Positions 52,564 through 61,288 of a DNA stretch of 64,000 bases are shown piece after piece. Position 1 is the stretch's first letter. Every line of letters begins with the position of its first letter. Below the pieces are notes generated by a model. It was not told the origin of the DNA. It was given only the letters and a program-made list of their open reading frames with translations, and made no database searches. A program made the translations under genes and the position numbers. Origin of the DNA: an uncultured Microbacterium sp. (GTDB lineage Bacteria; Actinomycetota; Actinomycetes; Actinomycetales; Microbacteriaceae). The stretch covers positions 1 to 64,000 of the forward strand of contig NZ_FLQR01000013.1 of assembly GCF_900078385.1 (NCBI RefSeq), written 5' to 3'.

Positions 52564-54036
52564 TCAGCAGCCCGAGTCCGGGTTGTCCTCGCACCACGCG
52601 GTCCACTTCTCGATGGCCTGCTGGTGCTCGGCGTACGTCTCGGTGAACTCGGTCTCGCCGGTGTCGAGGTTCACGGTCACGAAGTACAGCCACGGCCCGT
52701 CGACGGGATTCAGCGCCGCATCGATCGCGAGCTCTCCGGGGTTCGCGATCGGACCGACCGGCAGCCCCGCGTGCACGTACGTGTTCCACGGGTTGTCGTC
52801 CTCGAGGGCCTCCTGCGACGAGCTGACGGTGCCGTCGTGCATCTCGCCGTAGCCGTACTGCGCCGTCGAGTCCATCTGCAGCTTGCCGTAGGTCTCGTCG
52901 TTGCCTTCGTCCAGACGGTTCTGGATGACGCGCGAGACCTTGTAGAAGTCGTCCTCGAAGCGCGCCTCCCGTTCGATGATCGACGCGATCGTGAGGATCT
53001 CGCCCCGGCGGTCCGCGGGCACGCCGACGGTGTCCAGCACGCTGACCGTCTTGTCGACGAGGGCCTGGATGACCTCCTCCGCCGTCACGCCCGGATCGAA
53101 CGTGTAGGTGGCCGGGAAGAGCCAGCCCTCCAGGCTGTCCGCGTCCACGCCGTAGTCCGACGGATCGGCGACCGCGGCCTGGAAGTCCTCGATGGGGAGG
53201 CCGATGCCGTCCGCCAGGAGGGGCAGCGTGTTCTCGACCGTGAGGCCCTCCCGCAGCTGCGCGGTGTTCTCCTGCTTGTTGGCGGGATCCATGAGGGCCT
53301 CGAGGGCCGCCGCGGAGGTCATCTGCTGCTGCAGCGTGAACACCCCGGGCACGAACGTCGGGTTCTGGCCCGTCGAGATGAGGTGGTCGTAGAACGCGCC
53401 GGAGGTCTTCGTGACCCCGGCCTCGTAGAGGTGCTCGGAGATCGTGGCGCCGGTGTCGCCCGAGACGATCGTCACGAGCGCCTCCCCCTCGGCCATTCCG
53501 GCCTCGTAGTCCTTCGGCTCGCTCCACCCGAACAGATCGCGGATGGGCTCCTCATACGTGTTCCAGACCCACAGGCCACCGGCGGCGATGCCGCCGACGA
53601 TCGCGAGGACGACGAGCAGGATCACCCACCCCGCGATGCGGCCCTTGCGGCGGTCGCGCTCGTGACGCTCATCGACGAGGTGCTTCTCCCCGGGGTGCGT
53701 CTCATCGGTGAACAGCGCGTCGATGGTCATCGTGGAGCGCGACGTCTCGGCGACGCCGGAGTCGGCGGTCGCGGCGCCCGTTGCGACGGGTGCGGTCGGT
53801 GCGCTGACCGGACCCGCGGACGCGGCGAGGGGCGCCCCGGACGGCGAGCTCGACACCGTGGGCGTCGTTCCGGTGGTCGCGGCCTGTCGGGCGGCGCGGC
53901 GGCTGAGCGGGGCGGACGGCGCGCCGGCGGACGTCGGCGGCTCGGACTCCGGGTGCACGCCCCCGCGTTCGGTCGGGGTCGGCAGCTTGCTGAAGAGGTC
54001 CGCGAACTGATCGTCGTTCGACGGTGTGTCGGGCAT
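52564..54036 (-). CDS. mltG: Endolytic murein transglycosylase MltG
   Basis: This 490-aa protein has a long disordered cytoplasmic N-terminus (about residues 1-135), one transmembrane helix (about 138-160) and an extracytoplasmic YceG domain. The catalytic glutamate is Glu355 in A-S-I-I-E-R-E-A, followed by the L-Q-M-D-S-T-A-Q-Y-G-Y-G segment. MltG cuts nascent glycan strands and is thought to set their length. Its ATG shares one base with the ruvX stop. Confidence 0.94.
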   Translation of the reverse strand: MPDTPSNDDQFADLFSKLPTPTERGGVHPESEPPTSAGAPSAPLSRRAARQAATTGTTPTVSSSPSGAPLAASAGPVSAPTAPVATGAATADSGVAETSRSTMTIDALFTDETHPGEKHLVDERHERDRRKGRIAGWVILLVVLAIVGGIAAGGLWVWNTYEEPIRDLFGWSEPKDYEAGMAEGEALVTIVSGDTGATISEHLYEAGVTKTSGAFYDHLISTGQNPTFVPGVFTLQQQMTSAAALEALMDPANKQENTAQLREGLTVENTLPLLADGIGLPIEDFQAAVADPSDYGVDADSLEGWLFPATYTFDPGVTAEEVIQALVDKTVSVLDTVGVPADRRGEILTIASIIEREARFEDDFYKVSRVIQNRLDEGNDETYGKLQMDSTAQYGYGEMHDGTVSSSQEALEDDNPWNTYVHAGLPVGPIANPGELAIDAALNPVDGPWLYFVTVNLDTGETEFTETYAEHQQAIEKWTAWCEDNPDSGC

Positions 54037-54509
54037 CAGACGAACTCCTGCGGATCAGGCAATGGCGTGCCGGCCGGGTTGCCGGTGCTCTTCTCGACGT
54101 CGATCGCCTGCTGGAGCAGGACGACCGCCGCGACTTGGTCGACAATCCTACGAGACGACTTCTGTGTTCTCCCAGAGTCCCGCAGCGCCGCGTGCGCCGA
54201 CACCGTGCTGAGACGCTCGTCGACGAGCCGGATCGGCAGGCCGGACGCCGCCCCGACGGCCGCGGCGAAGGCGCGTGCGTCGGCGGTCGAGGAGGTCTCC
54301 CTGCCGCCCAGGCTAATGGGCAGGCCGAGGAGGATCTCGAACGCGTCGTACTCCGCCGCGAGCTCCGCGACGCGGGCCGCGGCGGCGTCGGTGCGGGGGA
54401 CGGTCTCGACGGGGACGGCCAGGAGGCCGTCGCGGTCGCATCGCGCGACGCCCACGCGGGCCGTCCCGACGTCGACGCCGAGTCGGACTCCGCGACGGAA
54501 CCCGCTCAC
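54036..54509 (-). CDS. ruvX: Holliday junction resolvase-like protein RuvX/YqgF
   Basis: This 157-aa RNase H-like fold protein has an acidic L-G-V-D-V-G-T-A-R-V-G start, G-L-P-I-S-L-G-G in the middle and a V-D-E-R-L-S-T motif. YqgF proteins act in rRNA maturation and are proposed as resolvases. The GTG at 54509 overlaps the alaS stop (GTGA). The frame is open further upstream inside alaS but is not used. Confidence 0.93.
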   Translation of the reverse strand: MSGFRRGVRLGVDVGTARVGVARCDRDGLLAVPVETVPRTDAAAARVAELAAEYDAFEILLGLPISLGGRETSSTADARAFAAAVGAASGLPIRLVDERLSTVSAHAALRDSGRTQKSSRRIVDQVAAVVLLQQAIDVEKSTGNPAGTPLPDPQEFV

Positions 54510-57172
54510 GCGGTCGCCGACTCCAGCGCCGTGACGATCGCCGCGAGCGCGACCGGCAGCGCCGACACGTCGGTGCCGCCGCCCTGCGCCAGGTCGTCGC
54601 GGCCGCCGCCGCCCCCGCCGAGCGTCGCGGACGCCGTCTTCGCGAGGGCTCCCGCCTTGGCGCCGGCGTCTCGTGCGGCGTCGTTGGTCGCGACGATGAC
54701 GACGGGACGCCCGCCGACATCCGCGCCGAGGGCGACGACGGCCGCATCGGAGCCGAGCCGCTCGCGCAGCTGCAGCGCGAGGCCGCGCACGTCGTCCGCG
54801 GAGGCCACGGCGCCGAGCGACTGCGCGACGACGCGATGCGCGCCGGCGCGCTGGACCGTCTCCAGGAGTGCGGGGAGCCGCTCGCCCAGGGCCTTCGCCT
54901 CGAACTGGGCGATCTTCTTCTCGGCGGCCTTGAGGTTCGCGGTCAGCTCCGCGATGCGGGCGGGGATCTGGTCGCGGGGCGTCTTCAGCGAGGAGGTCAG
55001 CTGGGAGACGATGGCGCGCTCGGCCGCGAGCTCGCGGAACGCGTCGAGTCCGACGAGGGCTTCGACGCGGCGGTTGGAGGCGCCGACCGACGACTCGCCG
55101 ACGAGGTTGATGAGACCGACCTCGGCGCTCGTGGACACGTGCGTGCCGGCGCACAGCTCGCGCGACCAGGGGCCGCCGATGTCGACCATGCGCACGGTCT
55201 GGCCGTACTTCTCGCCGAAGAGGGCCATGGCCCCGAGCTCCTTCGCCTCCGCGAGCGGGAGGACGCGGGTCGTCACCTCGAGGTTGTCCCGGACGGCGTT
55301 GTTGGCGATCTCCTCGATCTCCGTGCGGGTCGCCTCGGAGAGCGCCTGGCCCCACGTGAAGTCGAAGCGCATGTATCCGGCGCGGTTGAGCGAGCCGGCC
55401 TGCGTCGCGGACCTGCCGAGCGTGTCGCGCAGCGCCGCGTGCACGAGGTGCGTCGCGGAGTGCGCCTGACGCGCGGCGCGGCGGTTCACGGCATCCACGA
55501 CGGTCGTCGCGGGCTGGCCGACCCCGACCTCACCCGTCGTCACCTCGACGGTGTGGCTCACGAGTCCCGGCACCGGCTTCTGCACGTCGATGACCTCGAG
55601 CTCGAACCCGGGGCCGACGATGACGCCCTTGTCGGCGACCTGGCCGCCGGACTCGGCGTACAGCGCGGTCTCCGCGAGGATGACCTCGGCGATCTGCCCC
55701 TGCGCGGCGCGATCGACCGGCTGGCCGTCGACGAGCAGGCCGAGCACCGTGGACTCGGTCTCCAGGTCGCTGTAGCCGGTGAAGACCGTCTCGCCCTTCG
55801 CGCGGAGGGCGCTGTAGACGCTGAGGTCGGCGAGGGCGCGGCGCCGGGACTTGGCATCCGCCTTCGCGCGCGTGCGCTGCTCCAGCATGAGCGCGTCGAA
55901 CGCGTCGCGGTCGACGGAGATCCCCGCCTCCTCGGCGACCTCGAGGGTGAGGTCGATGGGGAAGCCGTACGTGTCGTGCAGGAGGAAGGCCTCGGAGCCG
56001 GCGAGCGAGTCGCCCCCGGAGCGCTTGGTGTCCTCGACGGCGAGGTCGAGGATCGTCGAGCCGGCCGCGAGGGTCCGCAGGAACGTCTCCTCCTCGGCGA
56101 CGGCGTACTGCGAGATGCGGTGCCAGTCGGTCTCGACCTCGGGATAGGCGGCCTTCATCGCGTCACGCGACGCGGCGAAGAGCTCCGGGAAGGTCGGGGC
56201 GTCGACGCCGAGCAGGCGCATGGCGCGCACGGAGCGGCGCATGAGGCGGCGGAGGATGTACCCCCTGCCCTCGTTGGACGGCGTGACGCCGTCGGAGAGG
56301 AGCATGAGGGACGAGCGGATGTGGTCGGCGATGACGCGGAAGCGCACGTCGTCGCCGTGGTCGGCGCCGTACCGGCGGCCGGACAGCTCGACGGCGCGGT
56401 CGAGGACCGGGCGCACCTGGTCGGTCTCGTACATGTTGTCGACGCCCTGCGTGATGAACGCGACGCGCTCCAGGCCCATGCCGGTGTCGATGTTCTTGTT
56501 GGGGAGCTCACCCACGATGTCGAAGTCGACCTTGGAGCGGACGTTCGCGATCGCGTCCTGCATGAACACGAGGTTCCAGATCTCGGTGAACCGGTTGTCG
56601 TCGACGGCGGGTCCGCCGTCCTGGCCGTACTTCGGCCCCCGGTCGAAGTAGATCTCCGAGCACGGGCCGGCGGGGCCCGGCTGCCCGGTGGACCAGTAGT
56701 TGTCCTCGCGCCCGAGACGCTGGATGCGGTGCTCGGGGAGCCCCGCGACCTTCTGCCACAGTGCGGCGGCCTCGTCGTCGGTCTCGTAGACGGTGACCCA
56801 GAGGTCGCGCTCGGCGAAGCCGAGGCCGCCGTCGGCGCGCGCGGAGGTCAGGAGCTCCCACGCGTAGCCGATCGCCTCCTCCTTGAAGTAGTCGCCGAAC
56901 GACCAGTTGCCGAGCATCTGGAAGAACGTGCCGTGCCGAGCGGTCTTGCCGACCTCTTCGATGTCGTTCGTGCGGATGCACTTCTGGTTGTCCGCGGCGC
57001 GGAGGTAGGGCGGCGGGACGGTGCCGTTGAGGTACGGGATGAACGGGACCATGCCCGCGATCGTGAACAGGACGGAGGGGTCGGGGCTCACGAGGGATGC
57101 CGACGGCACGATGACGTGGTCGTTCTTCTCGAAGTACGACAGGTAGCGCTGGGCGATCTCAGCGGTCTTCAT
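54506..57172 (-). CDS. alaS: Alanyl-tRNA synthetase
   Basis: This 888-aa class II synthetase has the catalytic core at the N-terminus, starting M-K-T-A-E-I-A-Q-R-Y. The editing domain's zinc motif H-S-A-T-H and C-A-G-T-H follow, and a C-terminal DHHA1 domain with a G-G-G-G-G-R tract ends it. In-frame codons extend 13 residues upstream, but the ATG at 57172 is the family start. alaS leads the ruvX-mltG-aro group. Confidence 0.98.
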   Translation of the reverse strand: MKTAEIAQRYLSYFEKNDHVIVPSASLVSPDPSVLFTIAGMVPFIPYLNGTVPPPYLRAADNQKCIRTNDIEEVGKTARHGTFFQMLGNWSFGDYFKEEAIGYAWELLTSARADGGLGFAERDLWVTVYETDDEAAALWQKVAGLPEHRIQRLGREDNYWSTGQPGPAGPCSEIYFDRGPKYGQDGGPAVDDNRFTEIWNLVFMQDAIANVRSKVDFDIVGELPNKNIDTGMGLERVAFITQGVDNMYETDQVRPVLDRAVELSGRRYGADHGDDVRFRVIADHIRSSLMLLSDGVTPSNEGRGYILRRLMRRSVRAMRLLGVDAPTFPELFAASRDAMKAAYPEVETDWHRISQYAVAEEETFLRTLAAGSTILDLAVEDTKRSGGDSLAGSEAFLLHDTYGFPIDLTLEVAEEAGISVDRDAFDALMLEQRTRAKADAKSRRRALADLSVYSALRAKGETVFTGYSDLETESTVLGLLVDGQPVDRAAQGQIAEVILAETALYAESGGQVADKGVIVGPGFELEVIDVQKPVPGLVSHTVEVTTGEVGVGQPATTVVDAVNRRAARQAHSATHLVHAALRDTLGRSATQAGSLNRAGYMRFDFTWGQALSEATRTEIEEIANNAVRDNLEVTTRVLPLAEAKELGAMALFGEKYGQTVRMVDIGGPWSRELCAGTHVSTSAEVGLINLVGESSVGASNRRVEALVGLDAFRELAAERAIVSQLTSSLKTPRDQIPARIAELTANLKAAEKKIAQFEAKALGERLPALLETVQRAGAHRVVAQSLGAVASADDVRGLALQLRERLGSDAAVVALGADVGGRPVVIVATNDAARDAGAKAGALAKTASATLGGGGGGRDDLAQGGGTDVSALPVALAAIVTALESATA

Positions 57173-57201
57173 GGAGTGGGTCCCTCGGGAGAGCATGCGG
57201 A

Positions 57202-57228
57202 CGCGGCGCACCCGTACGGGGCGCCGCG
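57202..57228 (-). terminator. Hairpin between small coiled-coil gene and alaS
   Basis: A stem CGCGGCGC (57202-57209) pairs with GCGCCGCG (57221-57228); inside lies the perfect palindrome CCCGTACGGG after one bulged A. It begins about 11 nt past the stop of the upstream minus-strand gene and 30 nt before alaS. It may end that transcript or act as an alaS leader hairpin. Confidence 0.55.
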
Positions 57229-57238
57229 GTGACGCGGG

Positions 57239-57556
57239 TCAGTCGGTGAGCTTGGCGGCGGCGTCCTTGGACGCCTCGACGGCCTCGGCCGCGGCATCCG
57301 CGACGTCGTCGGCGGCTGCCGATGCAGCCTTCTGCGCGGCGTCGACGACGTGGGACGCGGCGTCCTTCGCGTCGGCGACGAGGCCTTCGATCTTGGCCTC
57401 CTGCGCGCGGTAGGCGTCGCCGATGCGCTCCGTGAACTCGGAGATGCGGGCGTCGACCTCGGCGAGGACCTCGTGGCCACGCGGGTCCTTGTTGACGAGG
57501 TGTGCGGCCACGAAGCCGCCGGTGATGCCCAGCAGGAACCACAGCGCGTTCTTCAT
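57239..57556 (-). CDS. Small membrane-anchored Ala-rich coiled-coil protein
   Basis: This 105-aa protein has one N-terminal hydrophobic helix (about residues 3-19, M-K-N-A-L-W-F-L-L-G-I), then an amphipathic, alanine-rich, charged helix likely to form a coiled coil. The family is unnamed to me; similar proteins lie between rpsD and alaS in related genomes. An alternative ATG nine bases upstream (57565) adds three residues; neither start has a strong ribosome-binding site. Function unknown. Confidence 0.72.
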   Translation of the reverse strand: MKNALWFLLGITGGFVAAHLVNKDPRGHEVLAEVDARISEFTERIGDAYRAQEAKIEGLVADAKDAASHVVDAAQKAASAAADDVADAAAEAVEASKDAAAKLTD

Positions 57557-57579
57557 GGGTTCCATGTTAGGCGCAAACG

Positions 57580-57614
57580 ACGAAGGGCGCCGGGGTGACC
57601 CCGGCGCCCTTCGT
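57580..57614 (-). terminator. Strong hairpin terminator after rpsD
   Basis: A perfect 16-bp stem (57580-57595 with 57599-57614) closes a TGA loop, beginning 15 nt beyond the rpsD stop on the minus strand. The bases that follow on that strand include a short TCGTTTG stretch. This is the most stable hairpin in the window and fits intrinsic termination of rpsD. Confidence 0.85.
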
Positions 57615-57629
57615 GTGCGTGCTGATGTG

Positions 57630-58259
57630 TCAGCGCGCGGCGTAGTACTCGACGACGAGCTGCACGTCACACGTGACGGGCACTTCGGCGCGCTTCGGGC
57701 GACGCACGAGGCGCGCCTGCAGCTTGTCGAGCTCGACCTCGAGGTAAGCCGGGACCGGGGGCAGGACGTCGGCGTGACCGCCGGCGGCTGCGACCTGGAA
57801 GGGCTCGAGCGATTCGCTCTTGTCCTTGACGTGGACGAGCTGGCCCGGCTTCACGCGGAACGACGGGCGGTCGACGAGCTGGCCGTCGACGAGGATGTGA
57901 CGGTGCACGACGAGCTGGCGGGCCTGCGCCGTGGTGCGGGCGAAGCCGGAGCGGACGACGAGGGCGTCGAGACGCATCTCGAGCAGCTCGACCAGGTTCT
58001 CACCGGTCAGGCCGTCCTTGCGGCGGGCTTCGTTGAACGTGTTCCGCATCTGCTTCTCGCGGATGCCGTACTGCTCGCGCAGACGCTGCTTCTCGCGCAG
58101 ACGGACGGCGTAGTCGCTGTCCTGCTTGCGCTTGGTGCGACCGTGCTCGCCGGGAGCGTAGGGGCGCTTCTCGAGGTACTTGGCTGCCTTGGGGGTCAGC
58201 GCGATGCCGAGGGCACGCGACAGACGCACCTTGCGGCGGTCCTGGGACTTCGTTGCCAC
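57630..58259 (-). CDS. rpsD: 30S ribosomal protein S4
   Basis: This 209-aa primary 16S rRNA-binding protein is in the zinc-free form, with the S4 RNA-binding motif L-D-A-L-V-V-R-S-G-F-A-x-T-x-x-Q-A-R-Q-L-V-V-H in the middle. Here rpsD stands apart from the alpha operon, as in many actinobacteria. The start is a GTG (mature V-A-T-K-S) with GGAAGGA upstream, preferred to in-frame codons further upstream. Confidence 0.98.
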   Translation of the reverse strand: MATKSQDRRKVRLSRALGIALTPKAAKYLEKRPYAPGEHGRTKRKQDSDYAVRLREKQRLREQYGIREKQMRNTFNEARRKDGLTGENLVELLEMRLDALVVRSGFARTTAQARQLVVHRHILVDGQLVDRPSFRVKPGQLVHVKDKSESLEPFQVAAAGGHADVLPPVPAYLEVELDKLQARLVRRPKRAEVPVTCDVQLVVEYYAAR

Positions 58260-58491
58260 GAAGTGTTCCTTCCGTAGACGTGGCCGCGTCTTTCGCGACT
58301 CACGGACGTATCGCCTCTCCTCGCCCGGTTCGGACAGCACGCCGGGGCATGCCGAATGGTGTTCCAGAGGAGAGGGGATGCCCGAAAACTCGGTTTCAAG
58401 CCGCTCAAGTCTAACAGACCGGGCTCTCCCGCCCCGCGGCCGCGGCCCGCGCGTGTGCGCGGCCCGCGCGGGGCTTCATGTTAGGCGGCCT

Positions 58492-58606
58492 TGTCACACG
58501 TCCTGCGGCTTCGCGCGGGGTGCACGCACGAGAGGTGTGACACGCCGCGCGCGGGTGTCACACGAGGCGCGGGTCGGCCGGCCCGCAGCCCGCAGGTGGT
58601 GTGACA
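58492..58606. repeat. Four-fold symmetric TGTGACA/TGTCACA array
   Basis: The word TGTCACA occurs at 58492-58498 and 58556-58562, and its complement TGTGACA at 58536-58542 and 58600-58606. Centre-to-centre spacings are 44, 20 and 44 bp, so the array is mirror-symmetric about 58549. The outer words also share extended flanks: CCGCAGG stands two bases from the word on both sides once one is reverse-complemented. It may be a paired operator, a structured RNA or an intergenic repeat. Confidence 0.6.
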
Positions 58607-58629
58607 TGGGCGACGGGGCGGGGGCGGGG

Positions 58630-58658
58630 GGATGCCGGGCGGCTGGCGCCCGGCATCC
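58630..58658 (-). terminator. Hairpin after the TPR gene
   Basis: A perfect 12-bp stem, GGATGCCGGGCG with CGCCCGGCATCC, and a 5-nt loop start 14 nt past the TPR gene stop on the minus strand. There is no U-tract. The arms contain the GGATGCC word in inverted orientation, as in the hairpin at 11179. Confidence 0.72.
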
Positions 58659-58671
58659 AAACCGGGCCCGC

Positions 58672-59151
58672 TCAGCCGAGCTCGGCGGCGTAGTCGGAGA
58701 TCGAACGCCGGTACGCCGGGAGGTGCGGCGCAAGGGTGTCCAGAGCGGTGCGGAGCGCATCGGAGTGCCGTCCGGCGTCGTGCAGCGCGAGGGCGAGGAA
58801 TGCGCGGGCCGATGCGTGGAGCGGGTCGGTCGCCGGCACGCCTTCCAGCAGGGCCGTCGCCTCGTCGACCTCGCCGACGTTGCGAAGCGAGCTGGCCAGC
58901 TGGATGACGGCCTGCGACCGACGTGCCCCCGCGAGACCGCGATCGAGCGCACGGCGGTACAGCGGGACGGCGTCGGCCTCGCGGCCGAGGAAGTCGTGCA
59001 CCGAGGCCCACTCGTACAGCGCCGTCGGATCGTCCGCCGGACGGTCGGCGATGAGTGCGCGCATCGCGGCGATGGCGGCATCCGGGTCGGCATCGTCCGC
59101 CTGCTCCCAGAACGCGGCGACGCGCTCGTCCCAATCGACGGGCGGCGTCAT
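58672..59151 (-). CDS. Tetratricopeptide-repeat protein
   Basis: This 159-aa soluble helical protein has about three TPR-like units, for example A-L-Y-E-W-A-S-V-H-D-F-L-G-R-E-A-D-A-V-P-L-Y-R-R-A-L and a later unit with A-R-A-F-L-A-L-A-L-H-D-A-G-R. TPR domains bind other proteins; the partner is unknown. The ATG at 59151 overlaps the upstream gene's stop (ATGA). It is the last gene of a rarA-unknown-TPR unit. Confidence 0.85.
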   Translation of the reverse strand: MTPPVDWDERVAAFWEQADDADPDAAIAAMRALIADRPADDPTALYEWASVHDFLGREADAVPLYRRALDRGLAGARRSQAVIQLASSLRNVGEVDEATALLEGVPATDPLHASARAFLALALHDAGRHSDALRTALDTLAPHLPAYRRSISDYAAELG

Positions 59152-59492
59152 CGGACGGCCCACGGTGCGAGCAACTCCCGCACCGCCCCGTGCAGGGGTG
59201 CGAGCGGTGTCGCGAGGTCGTCCGCCCGGGCGACGGTGTGCAGGCCGCGCAGCGCGGCACCGGCGTCGCTGAGGTCACCGGACATGAGGTGGGCGAGGGG
59301 CTCGGCGCGCGGGATCTCCCGCACCCGGCCCGTCTCCCCGGCCTCCCACTGCGGCTCGGCGACGCGGACGCAGTCCGCGGCGATGAGGATGTCCTTGCGA
59401 CGCCGGGAGTCGGCGGCCGCCCACTCCGCCCCCACGTGGAAGACCGCACCCGGACGGTCGCCGGTCTCCTCGAGCAGCTCCCGCACGGTCAC
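59148..59492 (-). CDS. Uncharacterised 114-aa protein between rarA and TPR gene
   Basis: I do not recognise this family. The protein is soluble and mixed alpha/beta in feel, with no signal peptide, cysteine cluster or catalytic motif. It contains a [15 protein letters not shown] stretch and a conserved-looking C-terminal H-G-A-V-R-E-L-L. Its GTG overlaps the rarA stop (GTGA), and its stop overlaps the TPR start, so it is coupled to both and is very likely a real gene. Confidence 0.72.
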   Translation of the reverse strand: MTVRELLEETGDRPGAVFHVGAEWAAADSRRRKDILIAADCVRVAEPQWEAGETGRVREIPRAEPLAHLMSGDLSDAGAALRGLHTVARADDLATPLAPLHGAVRELLAPWAVR

Positions 59493-60808
59493 CGGTCGTC
59501 GCCCAGGATCTTGCGGATCTTCTCCAGCCGCGCGGAGATGTCGCGCTCGACGCCCCGACCGGTCGGCTCGTAGTAGCGCCTGCCCTGCAGCTCGTCGGGA
59601 AGGTACTGCTGGGTGGCGACGCCGACGTCGAGGTCGTGCGGATAGACATAGCCCTTGCCGTGCCCGAGCCGCTTCGCGCCCGGATAGTGCGCGTCGCGCA
59701 GGTGTGTCGGAACGCGGCCGAAGCCGCCGGCGCGCACGTCGGCGATCGCGGCGTTGATGGCGTTGTAGGAGGCGTTGGACTTCGCCGTGGTCGCCAGGTA
59801 CGCCGTCGCCTCGGCGAGCGGGATGCGTCCCTCCGGCATCCCGATGAAGGCGACCGCGTCGGCGGCCGCGACCGCGATCTGCAGCGCCTGCGGATCGGCG
59901 AGGCCGATGTCCTCGGCGGCGGAGATGACGAGCCGGCGCGCGATGAAGCGCGGGTCCTCCCCCGCCTCGATCATGCGGGCCAGGTAGTGCATCGCGGCAT
60001 CGACGTCGGACCCCCGGATGGACTTGATGAACGCGCTGATGACGTCGTAGTGCTCGTCGCCCTGCCGGTCGTAGCGCAGCAGCGCGCGGTCGACCGCCTG
60101 CGCGACGTGCTCGGCGGTGATGACGGCGGCGTCGCCCTCCGGCATGGATGCGGCCGCCTCCAGCGCCGTGAGAGCGCGCCGGGCGTCTCCGGATGCCAGC
60201 TGGATGAGGGCCGCCCGCGCCTCCGGGGCGAGCTCGACGGCGCCGGCGAGTCCGCGCGCGTCGGCGACGGCTCGATCGATGAGGACGCCGAGGTCCGCGT
60301 CGGTGAGCGTCTGCAGGGTCAGCAGCAGGGAGCGCGACAGCAGCGGCGAGATGACCGAGAACGACGGGTTCTCCGTGGTGGCGGCGATGAGGATGACCCA
60401 GCCGTTCTCGACGCCGGGGAGCAGCGCATCCTGCTGCGCCTTCGTGAACCGGTGGATCTCATCGAGGAAGAGGATCGTGGAGTGGCCGTACAGGTCGCGC
60501 TGGGTCATCGCCTCCTGCATCACCTCGCGGACGTCCTTCACGCCCGCCGTCACGGCGGACAGTTCGACGAAGCGCCGTCCCGAGGTGCGCGCGATCGCCT
60601 GCGCGAGCGTCGTCTTCCCGGTGCCGGGTGGGCCCCACAGGATGACGGACACGGCACGCGACGCCGTGGCGTCGGGGTTCGCGAGCGCGACGAGCGGCGA
60701 GCCGGGCCGCAGGAGGTGCGCCTGACCGGCGACCTCGTCGAGCGAGATGGGTCGCATCCGCACCGCGAGAGGCGTCTGCCCCTGGAAGAGCGCGGCGGGA
60801 GTGGTCAC
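59489..60808 (-). CDS. rarA: Replication-associated recombination protein RarA (MgsA)
   Basis: This 439-aa AAA+ ATPase of the RarA/WRNIP1 family acts at stalled replication forks. Walker A G-P-P-G-T-G-K-T is at 59-66, the D-E-I-H box at 116-119, and sensor residues follow in A-T-T-E-N-P-S-F. The C-terminal MgsA tetramerisation domain ends with the usual Y-L-P-D-E-L-x-G-x-x-Y-Y. GTG start. It is divergent from the small membrane protein gene with a gap of about 106 bp. Confidence 0.96.
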   Translation of the reverse strand: MTTPAALFQGQTPLAVRMRPISLDEVAGQAHLLRPGSPLVALANPDATASRAVSVILWGPPGTGKTTLAQAIARTSGRRFVELSAVTAGVKDVREVMQEAMTQRDLYGHSTILFLDEIHRFTKAQQDALLPGVENGWVILIAATTENPSFSVISPLLSRSLLLTLQTLTDADLGVLIDRAVADARGLAGAVELAPEARAALIQLASGDARRALTALEAAASMPEGDAAVITAEHVAQAVDRALLRYDRQGDEHYDVISAFIKSIRGSDVDAAMHYLARMIEAGEDPRFIARRLVISAAEDIGLADPQALQIAVAAADAVAFIGMPEGRIPLAEATAYLATTAKSNASYNAINAAIADVRAGGFGRVPTHLRDAHYPGAKRLGHGKGYVYPHDLDVGVATQQYLPDELQGRRYYEPTGRGVERDISARLEKIRKILGDDR

Positions 60809-60914
60809 TCGTCAAGGCTAGTCGCGCCCACCGACCGCGGCGCGTTTGGCCGCCGCCGCGCGCGCACCATAGGCTTGCCCGCGCCCGGTGCAGACCGGCG
60901 GTGAGGGAGGCCAC

Positions 60915-61220
60915 GTGGCGAGCGGTGCAGGCAAGAAGGGCGACCGCGCGGCGAAGGAGCGCGCGCGGCTGTATCTCGCGCGCCAGGAGTACCACCAGGG
61001 CCTGCAGCGGCGTCGGCGCCGCGACAACCTCATCGCGGGCATCGCGGGGGGCGCGCTCATCCTCGCCGTCGTCGGCGGGCAGCTGGCGTACTACACGCTC
61101 GGCCCCGGCACCCCCGCACCCGTGCCCTCGCCGTCCGCGACACCGACGCCGACCACGGCCGTGACCCCGTCGCCCACGCCCACCGCGACCTCGACGCCGT
61201 CCCCCTCGCCCACACCCTGA
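60915..61220 (+). CDS. Small membrane protein with Pro/Ser/Thr-rich outer tail
   Basis: This 101-aa protein has a basic N-terminus (about residues 1-38, with A-R-L-Y-L-A-R-Q-E-Y and R-R-R-R-R-D-N), one transmembrane helix (about 40-62) and a low-complexity extracytoplasmic tail rich in T, P and S. The N-terminus resembles that of membrane-anchored peptidyl-prolyl isomerases encoded near rel in actinobacteria, but no isomerase domain follows. The GTG start has GAGGGAGG upstream. Function unknown. Confidence 0.75.
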   Translation: MASGAGKKGDRAAKERARLYLARQEYHQGLQRRRRRDNLIAGIAGGALILAVVGGQLAYYTLGPGTPAPVPSPSATPTPTTAVTPSPTPTATSTPSPSPTP

Positions 61221-61288
61221 GTTCCGCCGTACTAGGCTGTGAGCCGACCGAACCCCCATGCGGCGTATGCCGCGACGAGGTGCATCCT

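Larger units (their letters stand above)
58260..58671. other. 412-bp non-coding region between rpsD and the TPR gene
   Basis: No credible gene is seen here. The rpsD-proximal part holds the rpsD leader and presumably its promoter. A GC-only inverted repeat lies at 58431-58474 (arms GCCCCGCG/CGCGGGGC). An array of four TGTGACA/TGTCACA words spans 58492-58606, and a terminator-like hairpin is at 58630-58658. It is the longest gene-free stretch in the window. Confidence 0.8.

Noticed and set aside
57173..57238. T-box leader for alaS
   Set aside because: The gap is too short and lacks a specifier loop and T-box sequence; it holds only a simple hairpin.
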